A stretch of DNA of 19,525 nucleotides from the NCBI GenBank assembly GCA_000433875.1, contig HF993334.1, positions 1-19,525 on the forward strand. Direction: 5' to 3'. How positions within the stretch are numbered: the stretch's first letter is position 1; every line of letters starts with the position of its first letter. The position numbers were made by a program, and so were the translations under genes. Below are positions 13,819-19,525 of the stretch, piece by piece. The notes beneath the pieces were generated by a model. That model searched no databases. It had not been told where the DNA came from and saw nothing but the letters and a program-made list of their open reading frames with translations. Source of the DNA: Firmicutes bacterium CAG:884 (GTDB lineage: Bacteria > Bacillota_I > Bacilli_A > RF39 > UBA660).

Positions 13819-14079
13819 TTATATCATATTTTTCTTTTGATTCAAATATTTATTTTTAGTTGATTCGCCACCTCTTATGTGTCTTATTTCTATATGGTAT
13901 TTTAATATTTTATCGACTTCATCATAAAGGTTTTTATCTATTTTTTTGAGTCTTTCGCTTAAGTCTTTATGAACTGTGCTTTTTGATACTTTAAACTTAT
14001 TAGCAATTTCTCTTACGGTTTCTTTTGTTTTTATAATGTAATTAGCTTCTTCTATTACTCTAGTTCTAATTTTTAACAT
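13819..14079 (-). CDS. spoIIID: stage III sporulation transcription regulator SpoIIID
   Basis: SpoIIID is a small DNA-binding protein of the mother cell that activates and represses sigma-E regulon genes. The 86-residue product is close to the usual length (about 90). It has the family helix-turn-helix at residues 21–40 (TVREIANKFKVSKSTVHKDL) and a basic region YHIEIRHIRGGESTKNKY (61–78) that provides the second, minor-groove contact. The start ATG has ribosome site AAGGGGTG about 6 nt upstream. It lies between spoIIQ and mbl, as in many Firmicutes. I saw no convincing sigma-E promoter upstream by eye. Confidence 0.96.
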   Translation of the reverse strand: MLKIRTRVIEEANYIIKTKETVREIANKFKVSKSTVHKDLSERLKKIDKNLYDEVDKILKYHIEIRHIRGGESTKNKYLNQKKNMI

Positions 14080-14125
14080 AAAAACACCCCTTAATAAAAT
14101 ATATAGATTATGGGGATTTTTATAC

Positions 14126-14743
14126 TTATTTATTTAATTCTTCTAGGGTTTTTGAATAACTTTTTTCTGGGTTAATATTTTTCCCGTTTACAATTAATTC
14201 AAAGTGTAGATGGTCGCCTAAGTCTTTTGATAGGTTATTTTTTCCTGATTCACCAATTCTGTCTTGTTTATTTATGATGTTTCCTTCTTTAACAATAACA
14301 TTTTTAAGGCTTCCGTATATACTCATTATATTTTCGCTATGTTTAATGGTTACCATTGTTCCCATTATTTCGTCTTCTTCAACTTTTATTACTTCTCCTT
14401 CATAGACTGCTAATACATCAAATGATTCTTCGCCTTTATATATTACGCCTGTATTTGGCATATAGGTATTTTCATAATATATTATGGAGTTTTCGTGATT
14501 TTCTTCTTTATAGTCATAGAATGATTTTTCAACTTTTACTCTGGCATCATTGAATGGTTTTTCTAATCCTTTTGATATATTTATTACAGGATATACTTCA
14601 TCGAATATATTTTTTGTGACATATCTTGTACTTATATATTCTTCGGTATTTGATAATGCTTCATATGCAAATAATCCTCCTATAAGTGCTAGACTTCCTA
14701 ATGCGTATATTCCATATACAACTGATTCTTTTAATTTTCTCAT
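14126..14743 (-). CDS. spoIIQ: stage II sporulation protein SpoIIQ (degenerate M23 domain)
   Basis: SpoIIQ is a forespore membrane protein that crosses the septum to meet SpoIIIAH, forming the channel ring and ratchet that drives engulfment. The 205-residue protein has a short cytosolic N-terminus, one membrane helix (about 8–27, VVYGIYALGSLALIGGLFAY), a linker and a LytM/M23-like domain (about 95–195). The second metal motif is kept (HLHFEL, His178 and His180), but the first motif, normally H-x-G-x-D, reads Asn97-Thr-Gly-Val-Ile101, so the first histidine and the aspartate are missing. That predicts a non-catalytic scaffold, as in B. subtilis and unlike clostridial SpoIIQ proteins that keep the histidine. 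Position directly after spoIID supports the assignment. Confidence 0.93.
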   Translation of the reverse strand: MRKLKESVVYGIYALGSLALIGGLFAYEALSNTEEYISTRYVTKNIFDEVYPVINISKGLEKPFNDARVKVEKSFYDYKEENHENSIIYYENTYMPNTGVIYKGEESFDVLAVYEGEVIKVEEDEIMGTMVTIKHSENIMSIYGSLKNVIVKEGNIINKQDRIGESGKNNLSKDLGDHLHFELIVNGKNINPEKSYSKTLEELNK

Positions 14744-14775
14744 TTTTCCACCTCAGTTATATATTGTACGTTTTT

Positions 14776-15699
14776 TTAATATTTATACTTTTTTATTTTT
14801 ACACCACTATAATAGTGTTTTAGGATTTCATCATATTTGTAGCCTTCAATTGCCATTCCTTCGGCTCCATATTGACTCATTCCAACGCCGTGACCAAATC
14901 CATTTGTGGTTATGTTTATATTGTTTCCTTCTTTTTTTATAGTAAAGCTTGTTGATCTTAAGCCGAATATACTTGATATTTTGCTTCCTGTAAAGTTGAC
15001 GTTATTGATTTTTATGTTTTTAATTCTTCCGGCACCGCTTACATTTGTTACTTCTATTTTGATGTTTTCGTCATATGATAGTCCTAGTTTTTTATAGAAA
15101 TTATCCAATGAAAAAGTATAATAATCGTAAAACACAGGGGAAACTTTTTCATCCCAGGTACTTGACACACTTTTTAAATAAGGAAGGCTTACATTAAAGA
15201 CATCTTTGGCATCTTCAGTTTTACCGGTACTTGTTGAAAAGAAAAAGGCATCAACTACTGCTCCATTATAGTCTAGATATTCACAAGATGTTGCATTTAC
15301 AATTTTTATTAATTTGTTTATATTAGTTGTATAATTGGTTCCCCAAGCTTTTTTTAGGTATTCATTATCTAGATAAACCTGATTGTTAGTATTGTCTACA
15401 ACATCATAACTTTTGTTTTTGTTGTATTCCATTCTTTTTAGAGCATAACTTCTAGATGCAACTGTTTGTGCTTTTAAGGCTTCTTCTTTAAAGTATAATG
15501 GCATTTCACCTGCTAATACTCCCACTATATATTCTTCAAATGGTACTTTTTCAATTTTGTTTGTTTTACTTCTTAAAATTCTGATTGTTTTTTTGTTATG
15601 ACCTATTTCTATTATTTTTGTTTCTTTTTTATCCAATATACTTGTTAATAGTAATGGTAGTATCAATATAATTATTATGCTTATTATTAGTTTTTTCAT
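14776..15699 (-). CDS. spoIID: stage II sporulation protein SpoIID (lytic transglycosylase)
   Basis: SpoIID cleaves glycan strands between alternating sugars during engulfment, acting with SpoIIM and SpoIIP so that the mother-cell membrane can move round the forespore. The 307-residue product has an N-terminal membrane anchor (about 4–20), the family motif EEYIVGVLAGEMP (55–67) with predicted catalytic Glu65, AQTVASRSYAL (78–87), a Ser/Thr-rich loop STSTGKTEDA (155–164), and the C-terminal signature GFGHGVGMSQYGAEGMA (267–283). Ribosome site AGGTGA 4 nt before ATG. It is the first gene of the sporulation block; spoIIQ follows after 32 bp. A TATAAT-like sequence lies upstream, but I could not recognise a sigma-E promoter by eye. 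Confidence 0.96.
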   Translation of the reverse strand: MKKLIISIIIILILPLLLTSILDKKETKIIEIGHNKKTIRILRSKTNKIEKVPFEEYIVGVLAGEMPLYFKEEALKAQTVASRSYALKRMEYNKNKSYDVVDNTNNQVYLDNEYLKKAWGTNYTTNINKLIKIVNATSCEYLDYNGAVVDAFFFSTSTGKTEDAKDVFNVSLPYLKSVSSTWDEKVSPVFYDYYTFSLDNFYKKLGLSYDENIKIEVTNVSGAGRIKNIKINNVNFTGSKISSIFGLRSTSFTIKKEGNNINITTNGFGHGVGMSQYGAEGMAIEGYKYDEILKHYYSGVKIKKYKY

Positions 15700-15750
15700 T
15701 ACATCACCTATTATAATTATATTGTTTTAATTTTAAATATTTTGTCACAT

Positions 15751-15779
15751 AAAGAAAAAAGTGAGCAAAAAACTCACTT
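15751..15779 (-). terminator. hairpin terminator upstream of spoIID
   Basis: AAGTGAG / CTCACTT stem (7 bp, 7-nt loop) followed by TTTTTTCTTT on the minus strand. It lies 15 bp downstream of the stop of the orphan frame at 15795, so it looks like the terminator of that former gene. Confidence 0.75.
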
Positions 15780-15794
15780 ATATTTGATTACCTT

Positions 15795-16019
15795 TTATAA
15801 CATTACTATTTGATGATTTGGTTGCAATCGTTCGATCCGGTGTTCAGTAAATGCGCTACTATCTATTGTTATTCTATAGAATCGTATTCCATATAAGTTA
15901 TTAACAAAATTATTATTTTTTAGTAGGTCCAATATTTTATTAACATTCTTTCTATTTTCTATTACTTTATCAATATTTTTGCTCTTGTCTAATTTTTTTA
16001 ATTTAGCACACTTTATTAT
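15795..16019 (-). pseudogene. orphan reading frame without start, probable gene remnant
   Basis: A minus-strand frame stays open for 74 codons from a TAA at 16020–16022 to TAA at 15795–15797. It encodes a lysine/asparagine-rich peptide beginning IIKCAKLKKLDKSKNIDK and ending FTEHRIERLQPNHQIVML. No ATG lies near its beginning and no ribosome site is visible; an out-of-frame ATG at 16030–16032 reads nine codons (MLVINNKVC) and stops just where this frame begins, as if one shift broke the gene. A terminator follows the stop at the normal distance. Codon use resembles the neighbouring genes, unlike random sequence. I do not recognise the product. Confidence 0.45.
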
Positions 16020-16080
16020 TTATTACAAGCATATCAAAGCAAAAATTTCTAGTTTAATTTTAAGCAAGATTTAAGTATGA

Positions 16081-16101
16081 TAACTATTGATAAAATAGTT
16101 A
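16081..16101 (+). terminator. second hairpin in the gap, plus-strand terminator-like
   Basis: TAACTATT-GATAA-AATAGTTA is a perfect 8-bp stem followed by TTTTTATTT on the plus strand. No plus-strand gene precedes it, so its role is unclear; it may only back up the minus-strand terminator at 16108. Confidence 0.4.
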
Positions 16102-16107
16102 TTTTTA

Positions 16108-16135
16108 TTTAAAAAAAACTAGAAAAATCTAGTTT
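16108..16135 (-). terminator. terminator of the double-thioredoxin gene
   Basis: AAACTAGA / TCTAGTTT (8 bp, 4-nt loop) followed by eight T's on the minus strand; it overlaps the TAA stop codon of the gene (16134–16136). Confidence 0.85.
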
Positions 16136-16964
16136 ATTTTGCAATATTATTTTCTTTTAGGAAATTTGTGTATACGCTTTCTTCAGCATAACCCTTATCA
16201 TAAGAAGCAATTATTTTACCATTTTTGGCAAGTGCTAATAATGGTGTGAAGAATCCTTCCTTATCAAATGCTGGTACAGTTGCTATTAACTTTTTAGCTA
16301 TTGCTTTTTGTTCAGCTGTTGCTTTTTCCGGATAGCCAGAACCAATATAAGCATCATAAGCATTTAATGAATAAATTGTTACACCTGTTAAATATGAAGT
16401 CCTTTTTAATTGTGGTATTGCTTTTTCACAGAATGTGCAACCATCTCTTTGAATTAATATTACAACAGGCTTTTTGCTTTTCAATAATTTATAATATTCA
16501 TCATAAGTTATCTCTTTTAATTCAGTCAAACCATAACCTTTTATAAGATCATATTTTGCTAATTTTTCAGCAAGCGCTACTTCCTCAGTCATTCCTGAAA
16601 TTGTTTCGTGAACTTTACCTTTTCCAATTATTGCCATTGTTGGTGTACCAAAATCAGTTGTTGCATTTATTTTTTCTTTAATATATTCTAATTGACTATT
16701 TGTTATAATCTCTGTATCAACATACAAATATTCAAGTCCATATTTACTTGTTAATTCATCTAGAATTGGTTGTTGTTTTTGGCACCATTTGCAAGTTTCG
16801 TGTCCTAATTCAATGAAAGCATATTTTTCACTATTATTAAAGGCTTCATCAAATTTAGCAACAATTTCTCTTCCCTTTGCTCCGCCTATATAATTAATAA
16901 TTGGTAATACGATTATTAGTAATAATATAAATACTAAAACCGTTATAAATCTCTTGTTTTCCAT
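16134..16964 (-). CDS. membrane-anchored protein with two thioredoxin-like domains
   Basis: A probable extracytoplasmic disulphide oxidoreductase. The N-terminus has a membrane anchor (about residues 7–27, ITVLVFILLLIIVLPIINY). Two thioredoxin-fold domains follow. The first (about 35–140) has active site Cys58-Lys-Trp-Cys61 after IELGHE and a cis-proline loop FGTPTM with Pro108. The second (about 152–273) has Cys176-Thr-Phe-Cys179 after ILIQRDG and FFTPLLAL with Pro241. Both active sites look intact, so the protein might relay electrons between its own domains, similar in principle to tandem-thioredoxin redox proteins. The 276-residue length is for the whole protein. Ribosome site AGGAGG 4 nt before ATG. 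A 14-bp palindrome lies between promoter and ribosome site. Single-gene unit with a strong terminator. Confidence 0.88.
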   Translation of the reverse strand: MENKRFITVLVFILLLIIVLPIINYIGGAKGREIVAKFDEAFNNSEKYAFIELGHETCKWCQKQQPILDELTSKYGLEYLYVDTEIITNSQLEYIKEKINATTDFGTPTMAIIGKGKVHETISGMTEEVALAEKLAKYDLIKGYGLTELKEITYDEYYKLLKSKKPVVILIQRDGCTFCEKAIPQLKRTSYLTGVTIYSLNAYDAYIGSGYPEKATAEQKAIAKKLIATVPAFDKEGFFTPLLALAKNGKIIASYDKGYAEESVYTNFLKENNIAK

Positions 16965-16978
16965 ACTTCCTCCTCAAT

Positions 16979-16992
16979 GATGTAATTACATC
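16979..16992. promoter_or_regulatory. perfect 14-bp palindrome, probable operator of the double-thioredoxin gene
   Basis: GATGTAATTACATC is identical on both strands. It lies 8 bp downstream of a -10 TATAAT (17001–17006, minus strand), so it would cover the transcription start region, and it ends just before the ribosome site. This is the usual place for a dimeric repressor site. The regulator is unknown; no good -35 hexamer was seen at 16–18 bp from the -10. Confidence 0.5.
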
Positions 16993-17023
16993 TATAACTT
17001 ATTATAACATATTTTTAGTAAAA

Positions 17024-17371
17024 TTAATTATTTTTTTTAATATATTTGTTTAATATTCTTTTTTTGGCCTTCTTTTGATTTGATTTTAATATTTCTTAAA
17101 AGAATTCTTCTTGTATTTTATAGTATTCTCTTTCTAAAAATATACTTTTTGATTTTTTTATAATAATTTGTGTTTTCAAATATAGAACTATCTTTAATTG
17201 ATAGAATTAAAGTATCATATTGTTCTAGATCACGGTGCATTCTATAATTTGCTTTTTATCATCATATTTTGTTCTTTTGTCTACAGCAGAATGCACTACA
17301 CAAATTTCATCAGTATATTTATAGATTTGTAAATAACCATATATTTTGTTTGTTTCATTTTCTTCATCCAT
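17024..17371 (-). pseudogene. decayed gene with two frameshifts and an internal stop
   Basis: Starting at ATG 17369–17371 (5 bp after the OatA-like stop), the first frame gives MDEENETNKIYGYLQIYKYT and continues to about codon 40 before an early TAG at 17225–17227. A second frame takes over before that point with ANYRMHRDLEQYDTLILSIK and runs to about FENTNYYKK. A third frame continues with SKSIFLEREYYKIQEEFF, one TAA, then EILKSNQKKAKKRILNKY and a final TAA at 17024–17026. Joined, the pieces make a continuous, gene-like sequence of about 115 residues of one composition. This fills nearly the whole gap between the double-thioredoxin and OatA-like genes. The family is not recognised. No good ribosome site precedes the ATG. 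Confidence 0.6.
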
Positions 17372-17376
17372 TAAAA

Positions 17377-19479
17377 TTATTTAATATTATCTTTTAAAAT
17401 TTTAATAATTTCTTTATTTCCTTCTAAAGATAAATGAATACCATCAGGCATTAGATAATTGGTTTCATCAAAATATATTATATTATTAATTTTTTTAGAA
17501 TAAATAAAATATACTTCTTTTTTATCTAATAATTTTAATAATTTTTGATATTCTTTTTCAGTTATATTAAATGTTTTATCAAATATAAATACTATTTTAT
17601 TTGTTAATTTCGAATTATTTTTTATATTTTGAATTAATGATTCATATGTAAAATTATCTATATTAAAGTTTGATTCTTGATATTCATTTAATATGTACTT
17701 GTAAGCATTTAATAGCATATCGTTTCCGTAAAAGGTAATTTTTTTATTTTGTTTTGCTTCGTGTTCTTTTATAATATTATCTTTTTTTATTTGATTTTCT
17801 TTTAAATAATTATTATAAATTGCATCATATATCATTAAAGCATATGCTTTTCTTCCTTTAGGGTTTAAATGAATACCATCTACATAAAAGTATTCTTTAT
17901 GGTCTTTAGAATAGTTATACCAATCAATTATTTCAAGGTTATCATATTCACTTGCTAGGCTTTGTAAGTTTTTGTTAACATAACTTAGATTAGTTGTATT
18001 TATCCAAAATACTTTTTTATCTTTTAAGAGATTCATTATTTGGTCTTTGCAACTTTTTGAACATTCACCATTTGTTCCTAGGTGAAGTATAACAGGATTA
18101 CCGAGTACATTCTTTTGTTTTAATTCTTCTATAACATCTACTGCTTTCCACATACTTCTTGATACTTTGGCATCTATATAACTGTTTGGAAAGATATTTT
18201 TAATATTCCAAGAAGCTCCTACCATAACGGAATCACCAACTGCTGATATAGGCAATTGTTTTATGGTTTCTTTTAATTTTTCTTCATCATCTTCAATTGA
18301 TTTTAGTTCTTCATTTAATTTTTCTTGTTCAGCTTTTAATAACTCACTATATTTTTCATTATTTTGTTCCATCATTTTTTCGTTTTGTTCTAGTTGTTTT
18401 TTTAGATCATTCATTTCTTTGGTATAATCTTCTGCTTTTAAATAGATATATGAACCGTATAATAGAATTATTGGTACCACTATATATTTTAATTTTTTTG
18501 TTTTTAATAATTTTTTTAGTAATATTGATAATAATAGTGTTATTAATATGATAAGTGCGATTTTTTGATTTTTATTAATTTCTATATATTCAAAGATAAA
18601 TATAACTGGGTATTGTATAAGGTATATTTCATAGCTAATATTTGATATATAGTCAAATATATTTGTTTTGTTTGTTTGTTTAGTTCTGCCATAATCTAAT
18701 AGTCTACAAGATATAATGGTTGCTAGAATAAGTGCAAGATTATAATAATTAGATGATGGTTTTATTAGAATAAACATTATAATTAATAATATTAAGTAAA
18801 TATAAAATATAATGTTTTTGATTAAATCTTTTTTAAATAATTGTTTATCATAATATGTATGGATAAATCCTAATGTTATACCAAATATGTAAGAAAATAG
18901 TCTTGTTAATGTATTATAATAAGTAAATATTATACTATTTGTAATACTTGATTTATAGAAATAGATTGCTCCAATAACACTTAATAGAAACATAAATATT
19001 GTTGGAATTATTTTGAGTTTTATTTTTTTACATACTTTTAATATTAGTGGAAAAATGAGTTCTAATTGTAAGAGTATTGATATATACCATAAGTGAATAA
19101 ATGGTGATGCAGTGCTTCTAGCAAAGTAATCTTGATTTGCTTTTATTTGCCAAAAGTTATTATAACCAAATATTACGGATGTAGTTTCGGGTTTTAGATT
19201 AAACCAGTGAATATTTTTGAATAACGGCACTACTATTATTGTTAGCATAACTGTTATTAGTAGTGGTATATATATTTTAATAAATTTATTTTTGTAATGT
19301 TCTATTAGTGAAGTGTTTCTTTTAAGAATTGAAATGCAAGTAAAATAACCACTTATTACAAAAAAGGTACATACTGCTAGAAAGCCACCTTTTAAGATAT
19401 TTAAGTGGTATAGTAATACACTTGCACATATGATGCATCTTAATATTGTTATATTTGTATAGTGTTTTTTACTACTCAT
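17377..19479 (-). CDS. OatA-like membrane acyltransferase with two SGNH-type domains
   Basis: OatA-type proteins carry an acetyl group across the membrane with an acyltransferase-3 domain and pass it to peptidoglycan or another envelope polymer with an SGNH domain. The 700-residue product has, in order: an AT3 domain (about 1–345, roughly ten membrane helices; ILRCIICASVLLYH at 12–25 with conserved Arg14 and His25; FFVISGY at 39–45); a coiled coil (about 351–407, rich in Glu/Lys/Gln); an intact SGNH domain (about 410–558) with GDSV (Ser417), LGTNGE (467–472) and DGIH (Asp534, His537); and a second SGNH-like domain (about 578–700) in which the nucleophile block reads Tyr-Gly-Asn586-Asp587 and no GTN block is seen, although PDGIHLSLEGN (678–688) keeps the Asp/His pair. 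Ribosome site GAGG 5 nt before ATG; a -10 TATAAT lies at 19497–19502. This extra domain is unusual. Confidence 0.92.
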   Translation of the reverse strand: MSSKKHYTNITILRCIICASVLLYHLNILKGGFLAVCTFFVISGYFTCISILKRNTSLIEHYKNKFIKIYIPLLITVMLTIIVVPLFKNIHWFNLKPETTSVIFGYNNFWQIKANQDYFARSTASPFIHLWYISILLQLELIFPLILKVCKKIKLKIIPTIFMFLLSVIGAIYFYKSSITNSIIFTYYNTLTRLFSYIFGITLGFIHTYYDKQLFKKDLIKNIIFYIYLILLIIMFILIKPSSNYYNLALILATIISCRLLDYGRTKQTNKTNIFDYISNISYEIYLIQYPVIFIFEYIEINKNQKIALIILITLLLSILLKKLLKTKKLKYIVVPIILLYGSYIYLKAEDYTKEMNDLKKQLEQNEKMMEQNNEKYSELLKAEQEKLNEELKSIEDDEEKLKETIKQLPISAVGDSVMVGASWNIKNIFPNSYIDAKVSRSMWKAVDVIEELKQKNVLGNPVILHLGTNGECSKSCKDQIMNLLKDKKVFWINTTNLSYVNKNLQSLASEYDNLEIIDWYNYSKDHKEYFYVDGIHLNPKGRKAYALMIYDAIYNNYLKENQIKKDNIIKEHEAKQNKKITFYGNDMLLNAYKYILNEYQESNFNIDNFTYESLIQNIKNNSKLTNKIVFIFDKTFNITEKEYQKLLKLLDKKEVYFIYSKKINNIIYFDETNYLMPDGIHLSLEGNKEIIKILKDNIK

Positions 19480-19525
19480 ATTATACCTCTATATACATTA
19501 TATCATTTATAGTTTGATTTTTAAA

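Noticed and set aside
14550..14942. 130-residue plus-strand frame across spoIIQ and spoIID
   Set aside because: Antisense to two recognised genes and spans their gap; composition is that of a reverse-frame shadow (Phe/Leu-rich).
13819..15760. Sigma-E promoters in front of spoIID and spoIIID
   Set aside because: By biology they are expected, but no pair of boxes with correct spacing could be matched by eye in this AT-rich sequence.
16041..16135. Repeated CTAGTTTA-containing segments (near 16049 and 16129) as a CRISPR or mobile-element repeat
   Set aside because: Only two imperfect short copies in AT-rich sequence, one being the terminator arm; no spacers, no cas genes, no transposase.
16979..16992. 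Palindrome as a CopY/BlaI-type operator
   Set aside because: Those sites have the form TACA-N2-TGTA; here the half-sites are in the opposite order (TGTA-AT-TACA), so the regulator type stays open.

Overview
The window comes from a very AT-rich, low-GC Gram-positive bacterium that forms endospores. Three things support this: a spoIID–spoIIQ–spoIIID–mbl gene block in Bacillus-like order, a cwlJ-type cortex-lytic enzyme, and a CIRCE (HrcA) operator in front of a small heat-shock gene. TGA is used as a stop codon (scpA and scpB both end in TGA) and the only Trp tRNA seen has anticodon CCA, so this is not a Mycoplasma-type code. An uncultured gut Bacilli lineage close to Erysipelotrichales/RF39 is my best guess. 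That placement is inference only.

Layout. Positions 1–246 hold a minus-strand tRNA operon, read as Ser(UGA), initiator Met(CAU) and Asp(GUC); the Asp gene runs off the window edge. A decayed gene (448–728) and a small orphan gene (939–1196) follow. Next come tRNA-Leu(CAA) and the cdd–scpA–scpB operon (pyrimidine salvage plus condensin accessory subunits). The minus strand continues with a CIRCE-controlled Hsp20 gene, a 588-residue protein of unknown function, rubrerythrin, a short degenerate family-2 glycosyltransferase, L-lactate dehydrogenase and tRNA-Trp. The only plus-strand genes are a large U32-family RlhA-like protein and cwlJ (7825–10449). After a terminator the minus strand resumes with a Nudix hydrolase coupled to a membrane-anchored protein, then a DUF421/YetF-type membrane protein. 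The sporulation and cell-shape block follows: spoIID, spoIIQ, spoIIID, mbl and a prepilin-like gene. The right end has an orphan reading frame without a start, a membrane-anchored double-thioredoxin protein, a clearly decayed gene (17024–17371) and an OatA-like acyltransferase with two SGNH-type domains.

How the genes fit together. SpoIID and SpoIIQ act in engulfment, SpoIIID is the mother-cell regulator, Mbl guides lateral wall synthesis and CwlJ degrades cortex at germination. The OatA-like protein probably modifies the envelope. LDH and rubrerythrin fit a fermentative anaerobe that must survive oxygen exposure. Most transcription units are compact: near-consensus promoters (TTGACA/TATAAT) and hairpin–T-tract terminators often overlap stop codons.

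I did not find a clearly novel multi-gene system. The items most worth a second look are the 588-residue protein with a possible ADP-ribosyltransferase-like C-terminal region, the OatA-like protein with a second, nucleophile-less SGNH domain, the prepilin gene embedded behind mbl, and a perfect 14-bp palindrome between promoter and start of the double-thioredoxin gene.
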